The translations under genes were made by a program, and so were the position numbers. A stretch of 35,390 bases of DNA, from assembly GCA_902529645.1 (NCBI GenBank), contig CABZXO010000012.1:1-35390 (forward strand). The letters run 5' to 3'. Below are positions 8,749-18,683 of this stretch, piece by piece; position 1 is the stretch's first letter; each line of letters begins with the position of its first letter. Below the pieces are notes generated by a model that was not told where the DNA came from, did not search any database, and saw only the letters and a program-made list of their open reading frames with translations. The stretch is from an uncultured Pelagibacteraceae bacterium (GTDB lineage Bacteria; Pseudomonadota; Alphaproteobacteria; Pelagibacterales; Pelagibacteraceae).

Positions 8749-11700
8749 ATGATTAAAAACTTAAGAGTAAAATCTAGCGAGTATATTGATGAAACTAATA
8801 GAATTTCTTTTAAATTTAATGGCAAAACTTACCATGGTTTTAAAGGTGATACTTTAGCCTCAGCACTTCTTGCAAATGATGTTCATTTAGTAGGAAGAAG
8901 TTTTAAATATCATAGGCCAAGAGGAATTATGACGTCTGGTTCTGAAGAACCAAATGCTATAGTTCAAATAAACCCTGGTACCAATAGAACAGAACCCAAT
9001 GTTAGAGCAACTGAAGTGGAGATTTACGAAGGTTTAGAGGCATCCAGTCAAAATTGTTGGCCGAGTGTTGAGTTTGATATTGGTGGAATAAACAATTTTC
9101 TCTCCCCTTTTTTTCCAGCAGGTTTTTATTACAAAACATTTATGTGGCCTGCTAGTTTCTGGGAGAAATATGAATTCTTCATACGACACTCAGCTGGTTT
9201 AGGAAAATCACCAACATCAAGTGACCCTGACATTTATGACCACCGAAATATCCACTGTGATGTATTGGTTGTAGGTGCAGGTATATCAGGAATATTAGCA
9301 GCAAAAAATGCTGCTAAAAATAATTTCAAAACGTTGTTAGTTGATGAAAAAAATGAACTTGGTGGATCAACTATTTATGAAAATAATGAATTTAACAAAA
9401 TTGATAATAAAACTCCTTCTGAATGGTTAAAAAAAGAAATAGAGGAACTTAAAAATATTAAAAATCTTGAAATAAAAACTAGAACAAGTGTAGCTGCTTA
9501 CCATCAATATAATTATCTTTTGGCTAGAGAAAATCTAACTGATCATTTAGAGGCAAAAGATAAAACAAATAAAATCAGACAAAGACTTCTGAAAATTAGA
9601 GCTAAGAAAGTTATTTTGGCCACAGGCGCTTTAGAAAGACCTTTGATATTTAATAATAATGATAGACCAGGAATAATGCTTTCATCTGCTGTTAAAAAAT
9701 ACAGTGAATTTTATGGAGTTGCTTGTGGTAATAAAAATGTATTTTTTACCAATAATGATAGTGCTTACGAAAGTGCTTTGTCACTATATAACAAAGGTAT
9801 AAATGTTGATGCAATTATTGATATAAGAGAACAATCTGAAAGTAAAATTGTTAAAAAAATAAAAGAAATAGGGATTAAAATTTACTGGTCACACTCGATT
9901 GTTGATACAGCTGGTTATAAAAGACTAAATAGTGTTTCAATCATGAAACTATCTAATGATGGTACTTCAGTTACTGGAAGTAAAATTTCTATTTCATGTG
10001 ATTGCTTGGGAATTGCTGGTGGTTGGACACCTGCTGTACATTTATATACACAATCAGGTAGTAAACTAAAGTTTGATGAGGAAAAACAAATTTTCTTACC
10101 AAATCAAAATACATCCGAACAAATAAGTGTAGGATCTTGTGGTGGAGATTTTAAAATTGATGAAATCATTAAAAATTTAAATCATAAGCTTAAAGATAAT
10201 CTAAATATTAAAGAAACAGATTTAGATAATATTAAAGTTGAGATCGATCAGGAAAATTCAAAAAGAAATATTTGGTTACTTCCTTCTGATAAACCATTAG
10301 GTAAAACTAAACCATTTGTAGATTATCAAAATGATGCAACAGCTAAAGATATCAAATTAGCATTAAGAGAAGGTTTTAGATCTATTGAGCATGTAAAAAG
10401 ATACACAACTACTGGAATGGGTACTGATCAAGGTAAACTAGGAAATATGCATGCATTGGGAATAATTGCAGATACAGCTGGTGTTAAAATGGGAGAATTA
10501 GGAACTACTACATTTAGACCTCCTTACACACCATTAACATTTGGAACTATTGTAGGTCGAAATGTTGGAAAGTTTTTTGATATTTTTAGAAGAACGCCAA
10601 TTAATGATTGGCATGTTGAAAATAAAGCTGAATTTGAAAATGTCGGTCAATGGAAGAGAGCTTGGTACTACCCTATTAATGGAGAGACAATGCATCAAGC
10701 AGTTCAAAGAGAAAGTAAAGCTGCAAGAGAAAGTGCTGGTATACTAGATGCCTCTACACTTGGTAAAATTGATATTCAAGGAAGTGATGCTTCTGAATTT
10801 TTAAATAGAGTTTATACAAATGCTTGGTCAAAATTAGCAGTAGGAAAATGTAGATATGGGCTAATGCTAAATGAAGATGGTATGGTTTATGATGATGGAG
10901 TTACAACAAGATTAGGTGAAAATCATTACATTATGACCACAACAACTGGTGGAGCAGCAAATGTTTTAGGTAAACTTGAAGACTATCTTCAAACAGAATG
11001 GCCTGAACTTGATGTTTACTTAACCTCTGTAACAGATCATTACGCTACAGCAAGTTTATGTGGACCTAATAGTAAAAAAATTCTTAAAAAAATAATTCCT
11101 GATTTAGATTTATCAGATGAAAACTTTCCTCATATGTCATTCAAAGATGCTCATATCGGTAATATCCAATGCAGAATAATGAGAATTAGTTTTACTGGAG
11201 AACACAGCTACGAAATAAATGTCCAAGCAAGTTATGGGAAAGATTTATGGGAAAAGTGCATTGAAGCAGGTCAAGAATTTAACATTACGCCTTATGGAAC
11301 TGAAACAATGCACTTATTAAGAGCAGAAAAAGGTTTTATTATTGTTGGTCAAGATACAGATGGAACAATGACTCCTATCGATCTTCAAATGGATTGGATA
11401 GTAAGCAAGAAGAAATATGATTTCATAGGAAAAAGATCTCTTTATAGATCTGATACAATGAGAGAAGATAGAAAGCAATTAGTAGGTTTGTTAACTGATG
11501 ATCCAAATATTGTTTTAGAAGAAGGAGCACAAATAGTTTCTGAGTTAAATCAAAGTCCAGTAGAAATGCTTGGACATGTAACTTCAAGTTATTTCAGTCC
11601 AAATCTAAAGAAATCAATAGCACTTGCGGTAGTTAGAGGTGGAAAAGATATGATGGGAAAAAAACTTTTTGTGCCCATGGAAAATAAAAATATTAATGTC

Positions 11701-11754
11701 ACTATTGCGAATCCAGTATTTTATGATGAGAAAAATGAGAGGTTAAATGCTTAA
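8749..11754 (+). CDS. soxA: Sarcosine oxidase alpha subunit
   Basis: Largest sarcosine oxidase subunit. From ATG 8749 the protein has 1001 aa. Domains: an N-terminal 2Fe-2S-like fold without the cluster (about 15-95, GRSFKYHRPRGI), a nucleotide-binding domain starting at VLVVGAGISGILAA (172-185) that holds NAD in characterised enzymes, and a C-terminal aminomethyltransferase (GcvT) domain from about residue 600 that transfers the methyl-derived C1 unit to tetrahydrofolate. I prefer ATG 8749 to an in-frame ATG at 8725 because the latter overlaps soxD and adds non-conserved residues. The 3' end overlaps soxG by 8 nt. Product: 5,10-methylene-THF alongside glycine (family knowledge). Confidence 0.95.
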   Translation: MIKNLRVKSSEYIDETNRISFKFNGKTYHGFKGDTLASALLANDVHLVGRSFKYHRPRGIMTSGSEEPNAIVQINPGTNRTEPNVRATEVEIYEGLEASSQNCWPSVEFDIGGINNFLSPFFPAGFYYKTFMWPASFWEKYEFFIRHSAGLGKSPTSSDPDIYDHRNIHCDVLVVGAGISGILAAKNAAKNNFKTLLVDEKNELGGSTIYENNEFNKIDNKTPSEWLKKEIEELKNIKNLEIKTRTSVAAYHQYNYLLARENLTDHLEAKDKTNKIRQRLLKIRAKKVILATGALERPLIFNNNDRPGIMLSSAVKKYSEFYGVACGNKNVFFTNNDSAYESALSLYNKGINVDAIIDIREQSESKIVKKIKEIGIKIYWSHSIVDTAGYKRLNSVSIMKLSNDGTSVTGSKISISCDCLGIAGGWTPAVHLYTQSGSKLKFDEEKQIFLPNQNTSEQISVGSCGGDFKIDEIIKNLNHKLKDNLNIKETDLDNIKVEIDQENSKRNIWLLPSDKPLGKTKPFVDYQNDATAKDIKLALREGFRSIEHVKRYTTTGMGTDQGKLGNMHALGIIADTAGVKMGELGTTTFRPPYTPLTFGTIVGRNVGKFFDIFRRTPINDWHVENKAEFENVGQWKRAWYYPINGETMHQAVQRESKAARESAGILDASTLGKIDIQGSDASEFLNRVYTNAWSKLAVGKCRYGLMLNEDGMVYDDGVTTRLGENHYIMTTTTGGAANVLGKLEDYLQTEWPELDVYLTSVTDHYATASLCGPNSKKILKKIIPDLDLSDENFPHMSFKDAHIGNIQCRIMRISFTGEHSYEINVQASYGKDLWEKCIEAGQEFNITPYGTETMHLLRAEKGFIIVGQDTDGTMTPIDLQMDWIVSKKKYDFIGKRSLYRSDTMREDRKQLVGLLTDDPNIVLEEGAQIVSELNQSPVEMLGHVTSSYFSPNLKKSIALAVVRGGKDMMGKKLFVPMENKNINVTIANPVFYDEKNERLNA

Positions 11755-12310
11755 CTATAATACAGTTATTAAAAATGAAATTAAGCAAGAAAGTATTTCT
11801 GTAAACGAAATATCTCCAGTAATAAAAATTAATTTGAGAGGTAAAAAAAGAGAATTTTTAACAAATGTTGGTAAAAATCTTAATATGATCTTGCCTACTG
11901 AGGCAAACACTTCAACAACGAGTGATAAATTAACAGCAATATGGCTTAGTCCAGACGAATGGATGATAATCTCAAATGAGCTGGCAAGTAAAGACACAAA
12001 TAAATCCGATCTATATGAAATGTTATTTAATAGTATTTCAAAAACAAATTTAGGTGCCGTTATAGATGTAACAGATCAATTTGTTCAATTAGAACTTAGA
12101 GGTGAAAATGTCTATGAAATCTTTTCAGCAGGATCTCCCTTTAATTTTAATGAATTTAAAGAAAAAAAAGGATCAACAACTCAGACTGTTTTAAATCATG
12201 TAGATGTAATTCTGCACCATAAAGATGAAAATATTTTAAATCTGTTTGTTAGAAGATCTTTTGCTGAACATCTTAGTTCTTGGATTGAAGACTGTGCTTC
12301 AAGATTATAA
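11747..12310 (+). CDS. soxG: Sarcosine oxidase gamma subunit
   Basis: Fourth subunit of heterotetrameric sarcosine oxidase, 187 aa. It is poorly conserved in the family, but the central AIWLSPDEWMII segment and the later AVIDVTDQF...LELRG, plus position after soxA, identify it. A GAGAGG-like ribosome site lies inside the soxA end just before ATG 11747. The stop at 12310 faces the stop of the convergent nuclease gene, with two bases between. Confidence 0.9.
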   Translation: MLNYNTVIKNEIKQESISVNEISPVIKINLRGKKREFLTNVGKNLNMILPTEANTSTTSDKLTAIWLSPDEWMIISNELASKDTNKSDLYEMLFNSISKTNLGAVIDVTDQFVQLELRGENVYEIFSAGSPFNFNEFKEKKGSTTQTVLNHVDVILHHKDENILNLFVRRSFAEHLSSWIEDCASRL

Positions 12311-12312
12311 AC

Positions 12313-12846
12313 TTATTTTTTTCTTCTAAAGTCCCATGGCATTTCAAATTTACCTTGCCAAAGGCCTTTTTTTTCATTTTTAGCATTAATTTCGTTTGAT
12401 ATATATTTTTTTGAGTATTTTCTATAAGCTACTGCATAACCATTTGAAACTAACCAAGAATTCAGATTTAAATTTCTTTTATAACATTCTCCAATAAATC
12501 TTTTGTATCTATCAACATCCAAAATTTTACAAGTTATTACTTTGTTATTTATTTTATTTTGTAATTTTTGAGTTGAAATTTTTCCACATGGATAATCTTT
12601 AGTAAAAGTAAAAAAAATTATTGTTAGATATGGTTTTTTACACATTTGCTTGAATTCAGGTGCATCAATTCCATATAATCTTATCTTTTTTGAATTTATT
12701 TTTATTGTATCACCATCAATAATTTGAGCATTTCCAGAAATTTCTTTAATTTCTTCAGACCTAACATCGTTATATGTGAGAATAAAAAAAATCGAACAAA
12801 TTATAATTAAAATTATCGCTTTTCTTTTTGTAAAAAACATATTCAA
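12313..12846 (-). CDS. Thermonuclease-like (SNase-fold) exported or membrane-anchored protein
   Basis: Staphylococcal-nuclease-like domain. In 177 aa an N-terminal hydrophobic segment (about 10-24) suggests a signal peptide or anchor, followed by IDGDTIKINSKKIRLYGIDAPE (D44, D46, R56, D61, E64) and DVDRYKRFIGECY with R116, matching by motif the metal-binding and catalytic residues of SNase (D21, R35, D40, E43, R87 in the reference enzyme). A GYAVAYRKYSKKY segment and KKGLWQGKFEMPW complete the fold. The likely role is periplasmic Ca-dependent DNA/RNA hydrolysis, perhaps nutrient scavenging; that is inference. It follows the MATE gene by 6 nt and is probably the last gene of the gatCAB run. 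Confidence 0.82.
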   Translation of the reverse strand: MNMFFTKRKAIILIIICSIFFILTYNDVRSEEIKEISGNAQIIDGDTIKINSKKIRLYGIDAPEFKQMCKKPYLTIIFFTFTKDYPCGKISTQKLQNKINNKVITCKILDVDRYKRFIGECYKRNLNLNSWLVSNGYAVAYRKYSKKYISNEINAKNEKKGLWQGKFEMPWDFRRKK

Positions 12847-12852
12847 AAAATA

Positions 12853-14190
12853 TTAAATATTAGCTAATTTATGTTTAATATAATATTTGACATAAAAAAG
12901 TAACATCAATGATATCAACCATTGAAAGATGGCCCAAATATAAAAAAAAGTTTTAAAATCTGCATTTAAATACTTTGCAATGTAAAAGGATAAAACTGGC
13001 ACTATAACATTTCTGGCAACATTATTAACCATGGCTTTTTCAGATTTTTTTAAAGCCATAAAGAATCCATTTGATAAGAAAAATATTGGATAAGCAGGTA
13101 AAATAAATGCCGAAATCTTAAGGTACATCGAGCCATGTATAATTACCTCTGGGTTTGAAGAAAAGAACTTAGGAACAAAGTCAGCACTTATAAAAATAAC
13201 TACACCAGCGATTAACATTATAATTAGACCGTATTTTATTGAAGTAAAATAGGATTGCTCCACTCTATCGTAATATTTTGCACCAATATTTTGCGCTATT
13301 ATAGAAATTATTGCTGTATTAATTCCTAATATTGGTAACAAAACTACTTGCTCAATTCTTGTGGCAGATCCATACCCTGCAACAGCATATTCACCAAATA
13401 ACCCAACATATGTAAAAACAATTGTTGCAGCAATAGAATACCCTAATATGGCAATTGTAATTGGCATTGATTGAAAAAAAATATTTTTTAAGAAAAAAAA
13501 TTTAGCTTTGAAATGGTCTAAAGTTATTTGTTTAATTCTTTGATTGTTTAATATTTTTATCAAAATAACCAACAAAGATATAAATTGAGCAATTAAAGTT
13601 GCTATCCCAATACCAGTTATTCCTAATGGTGGTATAAATAAAAAACCAAATATAAAAATTGGATTTAAAATAATGTTTAAGAAAAAAGAAAATATTAGAA
13701 CATTTCTGTAAGTTTTAGTATCTCCTTCTGCGTGTAAGAATGAATTTAATGCTACTACTAAAATAAATAATATCGTACCTAAAAAAATTACATTTATATA
13801 TTCGAGTCCAAGAATTGTTACTTCTTGAGAGGAATTCATTAATAAGAATATCTTTTCACCAAAAGCAAATCCTAAAATAGATACAACCATCGAGATTATA
13901 ATCGAATAAATGATTACATTTCCAAAATAACTTAAAACATTTTTTTCGTTTTTTTCTCCGATACTACTACCAATCAATGATGTTCCTGCTACGGTAACTC
14001 CAATTGATGTCGCAATAATCAAAAAATATATCGGAAAAGACTTGCTCAAAGCAGATAAGGCTTCTGGCGATATTTTTCCTGCATAAAAAGTATCTACAAT
14101 TGTATAAAGTGTTTGGAATAAGGTTCCTACACTTGCTGGTACAGCAAGTTTTCTTACTAACAACGAAACTTCATCTTTTAATAAATTCAT
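12853..14190 (-). CDS. MATE-family multidrug/toxin efflux transporter
   Basis: Integral inner-membrane protein of 445 aa with about 12 hydrophobic segments in two halves, as in MATE (NorM/DinF) cation-coupled antiporters. The N-terminal LAVPASVGTLFQTLYTIVD..YAG pattern and the matching start of the second half (MPITIAILGYSIAATIV) are typical. The substrate cannot be read from sequence. It lies 14 nt downstream of trhO in the same direction. Confidence 0.88.
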   Translation of the reverse strand: MNLLKDEVSLLVRKLAVPASVGTLFQTLYTIVDTFYAGKISPEALSALSKSFPIYFLIIATSIGVTVAGTSLIGSSIGEKNEKNVLSYFGNVIIYSIIISMVVSILGFAFGEKIFLLMNSSQEVTILGLEYINVIFLGTILFILVVALNSFLHAEGDTKTYRNVLIFSFFLNIILNPIFIFGFLFIPPLGITGIGIATLIAQFISLLVILIKILNNQRIKQITLDHFKAKFFFLKNIFFQSMPITIAILGYSIAATIVFTYVGLFGEYAVAGYGSATRIEQVVLLPILGINTAIISIIAQNIGAKYYDRVEQSYFTSIKYGLIIMLIAGVVIFISADFVPKFFSSNPEVIIHGSMYLKISAFILPAYPIFFLSNGFFMALKKSEKAMVNNVARNVIVPVLSFYIAKYLNADFKTFFYIWAIFQWLISLMLLFYVKYYIKHKLANI

Positions 14191-14204
14191 TAATTTAAGA
14201 TTTG

Positions 14205-15110
14205 TTAATACTCTTTTTGGAAGATATGTCTTTTTCCTGCTTCTTTAGCAAGATTAATTTGTTTTTGTCTCATCCTAAATCTTGATTTTTGATGATCTGT
14301 TAGATTGTCGTGACAATTTGGACATGAAACACCCTCTTCATATTTTTTTGATTTTTTATCCTTACGAGATACAGGCTTCCTACAACCGCTACACATTGAA
14401 TAAGAACCAACTTTTAGACCATGTTTTAAACTAATTCTATTATCAAAAACAAAGCATTCACCTTTCCATAAACTTTTTTTCTTATTTGTTTTTTTAAGAT
14501 AATTTAAAATTCCACCATTTAACTGATAAATGTTATTAAATCCTTTATTCTCCAAATATACAGATGCCTTTTCACAACGGATTCCACCAGTACAAAACAT
14601 AGCTATAGGTTGATTTTTTTTTAATTTTTTTAGATATTTTGGGAAATCTCTAAAGTTATCAACATCAGTATTGATTGCTCCCTTAAATGTTCCAACATCA
14701 TACTCAAATGGTTTTCTCGCATCTATAAGAACAGTGTCCTTTTCTTTAATCAGCTTATTCCATTTGATTGGATCTACATGGCTATCCTTTTTTTTTATTC
14801 TTTTGTTTAAAATTAAATTCATAGGAACAACCTCGTTTTTGATTTTCACTTTAGGTTTATGAAATGGTTGGAATAAACTTTTAGACCTATTGCTGCTGTT
14901 AAATTCTTTAAATTTTAAAGCTCTTTTTAGATTGTTAATTGTGAATTTAATATCTGCAGCTTTACCAGAAATAGTTCCATTTACACCTTCATTAGAAATA
15001 ATTATAGTACCTCTAATATTTTTCTTTTTTAAAGTTTCTAATAAAACTTTTTGATTTTTCTTTAGATAAGAAATTTTGACAAATTTATAAAAACCAACTA
15101 CTTCAAACAT
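14205..15110 (-). CDS. trhO: tRNA uridine(34) hydroxylase TrhO (YceA-type rhodanese)
   Basis: TrhO uses O2 to convert tRNA wobble uridine 34 to 5-hydroxyuridine (ho5U34). The 301-aa protein has an N-terminal acylphosphatase-like domain (about 1-90, IRGTIIISNEGVNGTISG), a rhodanese domain (about 120-210) with VLIDARKPFEYDVGTFKGAI and CTGGIRCEK (C173, C179), and a C-terminal zinc-like cluster C240/C243/C263/C266 followed by the family tail GKRHIF. It begins at ATG 15110, sharing one base with the stop of the upstream methyltransferase gene (TAATG). That close coupling to a TrmR-like enzyme suggests the hydroxyl is then methylated. Confidence 0.92.
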   Translation of the reverse strand: MFEVVGFYKFVKISYLKKNQKVLLETLKKKNIRGTIIISNEGVNGTISGKAADIKFTINNLKRALKFKEFNSSNRSKSLFQPFHKPKVKIKNEVVPMNLILNKRIKKKDSHVDPIKWNKLIKEKDTVLIDARKPFEYDVGTFKGAINTDVDNFRDFPKYLKKLKKNQPIAMFCTGGIRCEKASVYLENKGFNNIYQLNGGILNYLKKTNKKKSLWKGECFVFDNRISLKHGLKVGSYSMCSGCRKPVSRKDKKSKKYEEGVSCPNCHDNLTDHQKSRFRMRQKQINLAKEAGKRHIFQKEY

Positions 15111-15760
15111 TATAATTTTCTACAAACAGTCATACCATCACCAAGAGGAATTATTAAATTTTCAACCCTTGTATCCTTTGAGATATGACTATTAAACTCT
15201 TTAATATTTTTAGTAAATTTATCATTATTGTTTTCATTCACAACTTCTCCATACCATAAAACATTATCAATGATTATTAGACCATTTTTGTTCAATAATT
15301 GTAAAGAACGTTCATAGTATTCAATATAATTCATTTTATCAGCATCAATAAAAACTAAATCAAACTTTTCATTTTTAATTTCATCTAGACTTTCTAAAGC
15401 AGGTTTAATTAATGTTTTTATTTTATGATCTTGATTAGCTTTTTTAAAAAAATCTAGTGCTACTTTATTAGTTTCTTCATTTTTATCTAAAGCAATTATT
15501 TTGCCGTCATCTGATAATGCTAAAGCCATAGATAATGTACTTAATCCTGTAAATGTACCTATCTCTAAAATTTTTTTGATATTTGAAATTTTTATAATTA
15601 AATGCAGAAATTGACTTTGTGAAATTGAGATTTGCATTCTTTTGATATCACCAAGAGAAGTGTTGTAATCAATTATTTCTTTTTGGACTGGATGTAAATT
15701 AAATCCATGACTTAAAATATACTCTTGGAGTTCTTTAGTTATATTTAGGTCTGAACCCAT
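15110..15760 (-). CDS. Class I O-methyltransferase, TrmR/YrrM-like (candidate tRNA 5-hydroxyuridine methyltransferase)
   Basis: SAM-dependent, metal-dependent O-methyltransferase family 3 (COG4122 type), 216 aa, close to the length of B. subtilis TrmR (YrrM). Motif I is ILEIGTFTGLST (64-75); the metal-site acidic residues are in FIDADK (D139) and IIIDNVLW (D165, N166); the family end IPLGDGMTVCRK is present. The family includes caffeoyl-CoA and catechol methyltransferases, but also TrmR, which turns ho5U34 into mo5U34. The neighbour trhO, overlapping by one base, makes ho5U34, so I favour the TrmR role. That specific function is inference from context. It sits 5 nt downstream of gatB. Confidence 0.85.
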   Translation of the reverse strand: MGSDLNITKELQEYILSHGFNLHPVQKEIIDYNTSLGDIKRMQISISQSQFLHLIIKISNIKKILEIGTFTGLSTLSMALALSDDGKIIALDKNEETNKVALDFFKKANQDHKIKTLIKPALESLDEIKNEKFDLVFIDADKMNYIEYYERSLQLLNKNGLIIIDNVLWYGEVVNENNNDKFTKNIKEFNSHISKDTRVENLIIPLGDGMTVCRKL

Positions 15761-15765
15761 AAATT

Positions 15766-17241
15766 CTAAAGTTTTTTCTTTAAAATCTCATTAACTAATT
15801 GAGGATTTGCTTTTCCACCAGAAACTTTCATCACTTGACCTACAAAGAAACCAAATAATTTAACTTTACCTGATTTATATTCGGTAGCTTTGTCTCTGTT
15901 ATCATCAATAACCTTATCTATCAGTGCCTCAAGTGCTTTTGGATCACTCTCTTGTTTTAAATCTTTTTCTTCAACAATTTTCTGAGGATCTTTGTCGCCT
16001 TCCATCATTTGTTCGAAAACTGTTTTTGCAATTTTTCCAGAAATTGTTCCGTCTTTAATTAAATTAATTAATTTTGATAAGTTGCCTGCGCTTATAGGGC
16101 TTTCAGTTATTTCTAAATTTTTTTCATTTAATGCTGCAAATAATTCACCAATTATCCAGTTTGTTGCAAGTTTTACATCAGACTTCTTAATTACATTTTC
16201 AAAGTAATTTGATGTTTCAATATCAGAAACTAAAATGTTTGCATCATAAGGAGATAACTTGAATTTTTCTATAAATCTTTTTTTCTTTTCATCTGGTAGC
16301 TCTGGAATTTCTGATTTTAAGTTTTCAATAAAATCATCTGAAACTTCTAATGGCAATAAGTCTGGATCAGGAAAATATCTATAATCATGAGCATCTTCTT
16401 TTGATCTCATTGATCTAGTTTCATTCTTTTTAGTATCAAAAAGTCTTGTTTCTTGATCAATCGTTTGACCATCCTCAATTAAATCAACTTGTCTATTAGC
16501 TTCGTATTCAATTGCCATCTGCATGAATTTTATTGAGTTAACATTTTTGATCTCACATCGGGTTCCAAACTCTTTTGAACCTTTTTTTCTAACAGATACA
16601 TTTACATCGGCTCTTAAAGATCCTTCTTGCATATTTCCATCACAGGTGCCTAAATATCTCATTATAGATCTTAATTTTTTAATATATGCATTTACTTCAT
16701 CTGGGGATCTTAGATCAGGTTTACTTACAATTTCCATTAAAGCCACACCTGATCTATTTAAATCTACAAAAGTATTTTTAGGATCTAAATCATGAATGCT
16801 TTTGCCGGCATCTTGCTCCAAGTGTAATCTTTCTATACCTACCTCTTTTTGACCATCTGGCATATCAAGTATTACTTTACCCTCACCTACAATTGGATCT
16901 TTGAATTGTGAGATTTGATATCCCTGAGGTAAGTCTGCATAAAAATAATTTTTTCTATCAAATACAGATCTCTTATTGATTTTAGCTTTTAAACCAATTC
17001 CTGTTTTGATAGCTTGTTTTACGCAATACTCGTTTATTACTGGCAACATTCCTGGGAATGCTGCATCAACTAAACTTACTTGAGTATTTGGCTCAGCTCC
17101 AAATTTGGTTGCTGATGTGGAGAATAATTTCGACTGTGATGTAACTTGTGCATGAACTTCTAACCCAATGACAACTTCATATTGATTATCATGTCTATTA
17201 ATTAGATATTCAGATTTGTTCTTACTCACTTTATCCACCAA
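15766..17241 (-). CDS. gatB: Asp-tRNA(Asn)/Glu-tRNA(Gln) amidotransferase subunit B
   Basis: GatB binds misacylated Glu-tRNA(Gln) or Asp-tRNA(Asn) and phosphorylates the side chain before amidation. The 491-aa protein has the GatB signature [12 protein letters not shown] (about 22-33), [26 protein letters not shown], and a C-terminal YqeY-like helical domain (about 340-490) that contacts the tRNA elbow. The start overlaps gatA by 16 nt. Which tRNA it serves depends on which of GlnRS and AsnRS the genome lacks; that cannot be seen here. Confidence 0.97.
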   Translation of the reverse strand: MVDKVSKNKSEYLINRHDNQYEVVIGLEVHAQVTSQSKLFSTSATKFGAEPNTQVSLVDAAFPGMLPVINEYCVKQAIKTGIGLKAKINKRSVFDRKNYFYADLPQGYQISQFKDPIVGEGKVILDMPDGQKEVGIERLHLEQDAGKSIHDLDPKNTFVDLNRSGVALMEIVSKPDLRSPDEVNAYIKKLRSIMRYLGTCDGNMQEGSLRADVNVSVRKKGSKEFGTRCEIKNVNSIKFMQMAIEYEANRQVDLIEDGQTIDQETRLFDTKKNETRSMRSKEDAHDYRYFPDPDLLPLEVSDDFIENLKSEIPELPDEKKKRFIEKFKLSPYDANILVSDIETSNYFENVIKKSDVKLATNWIIGELFAALNEKNLEITESPISAGNLSKLINLIKDGTISGKIAKTVFEQMMEGDKDPQKIVEEKDLKQESDPKALEALIDKVIDDNRDKATEYKSGKVKLFGFFVGQVMKVSGGKANPQLVNEILKKKL

Positions 17242-18683
17242 TCAGTAATATTATTTTTAAAATTAATTTTTTCTTCCATAGCATATGCAATGTTTAAAAT
17301 ATTTTGTTCATCAAAAGCTTTACCAATTATCTGTAATCCTAATGGATATCCTTTAGCATCATGGCCTGCGGGTATAGAAATTCCAGGTAAACCTGCTAAA
17401 TTTACAGGTACAGTAAAAATATCATTTAAATACATTGAAACCGGATCATTTGTTTTTTCACCAATTTTAAACGCAGAACTAGGAGTAGATGGGGTTAGAA
17501 TTGCATCAACTTTTTTATAAGCATCATCAAAATCATTTTTAATAAGTTTTCTTACCTTTTGAGCTTTAAGATAATAAGCATCATAATATCCTGAAGATAA
17601 AACATAAGTTCCAATCATTATTCTTCTTTGAACTTCAGCACCAAATCCTTCAGATCTAGTTTTTTCATACATATCAATAAGATTTTCTCCTTCAGCTCTA
17701 AAACCGTATTTAACACCGTCATATCTAGCTAAATTAGATGAAGCCTCTGCTGGTGCTACGATGTAATAAGTTGGTAGTGCATAATTAGTATGAGGTAGAG
17801 ATATATCGATAATCTCAGCACCACAATCTTTTGCGTATTCAATACCTTTTTTCCATAGGTCTTCTATTTCTTTAGGCATGCCATCGACTCTATATTCTTT
17901 GGGTATTCCTATTTTTTTTCCTTTGATATCTTTTGTTAATTCTTTGCTGTACTCGTTTCTTTTAAAATCTATTGAAGTAGAATCTTTTTCATCATAAGTG
18001 CTAATAACTTCCTGTAGCAATGCACAATCTTTAACATTTTGAGCCATTGGACCAGCTTGATCTAGAGATGATGCAAATGCTACAATTCCGTATCTTGAGC
18101 AACTACCATAAGTAGGTTTTAAACCGACAGTTCCAGTAAATGAAGCAGGCTGTCTTATAGATCCACCTGTATCTGTTCCAATAGTTATTGGTGTTAATTG
18201 AGCTGCTACAGCAGAAGACGATCCACCAGAGGATCCTCCTGGAACTAAATTTTTATCAATTGGGTTTTGTACATTACCAAAAAAACTAGTTTCATTAGAT
18301 GAACCCATTGCAAATTCATCACAATTTAATTTACCCATTAGGATAGCTCCTTCATTCCAAATGTTTTGTGTGACTGTTGACTCGTAAGTTGGAACAAAGT
18401 TATTTAAAATCTTACTGCCTGCCGTAGTTCTTAAATCTTTTGTGCAAAATAAATCTTTTACAGCCATTGGAATACCTGGCAATTTATGATCAAGATTAGG
18501 TTTTTCATCAAACTTTTTTGCTTTATTTAAAGCATTTGTATAATCTTCAGTTATATATGCATTTAATTCTTTTGATTTTTCTGATCTTTCAACAAATGCT
18601 TTAGTAACCTCACTTGAGGAAAGTTTTTTACTTTTAATATTTTCTACTAACTCAGATAATGATTGTTTAGTTATTTCTGACAT
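17226..18683 (-). CDS. gatA: Asp-tRNA(Asn)/Glu-tRNA(Gln) amidotransferase subunit A
   Basis: GatA is the glutaminase/amidase subunit that releases ammonia from glutamine. In 485 aa the amidase-signature triad is visible: K76 in AVKDLF, S151 in [13 protein letters not shown] and S175 in [10 protein letters not shown], spaced as in characterised GatA. Its start codon shares one base with the gatC stop (TAATG). Gene order C-A-B on one strand is a common bacterial arrangement. Confidence 0.97.
   Translation of the reverse strand: MSEITKQSLSELVENIKSKKLSSSEVTKAFVERSEKSKELNAYITEDYTNALNKAKKFDEKPNLDHKLPGIPMAVKDLFCTKDLRTTAGSKILNNFVPTYESTVTQNIWNEGAILMGKLNCDEFAMGSSNETSFFGNVQNPIDKNLVPGGSSGGSSSAVAAQLTPITIGTDTGGSIRQPASFTGTVGLKPTYGSCSRYGIVAFASSLDQAGPMAQNVKDCALLQEVISTYDEKDSTSIDFKRNEYSKELTKDIKGKKIGIPKEYRVDGMPKEIEDLWKKGIEYAKDCGAEIIDISLPHTNYALPTYYIVAPAEASSNLARYDGVKYGFRAEGENLIDMYEKTRSEGFGAEVQRRIMIGTYVLSSGYYDAYYLKAQKVRKLIKNDFDDAYKKVDAILTPSTPSSAFKIGEKTNDPVSMYLNDIFTVPVNLAGLPGISIPAGHDAKGYPLGLQIIGKAFDEQNILNIAYAMEEKINFKNNITDWWIK

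Noticed and set aside
12313..14190. MATE transporter plus nuclease as a mobile island or toxin-export system
   Set aside because: No integrase, repeats or tRNA-linked attachment site; spacing continuous with the gatCAB run.
15110..15760. Caffeoyl-CoA or catechol O-methyltransferase
   Set aside because: Family resemblance is real, but length, C-terminal motif and the overlap with trhO favour a tRNA role; kept as an alternative only.
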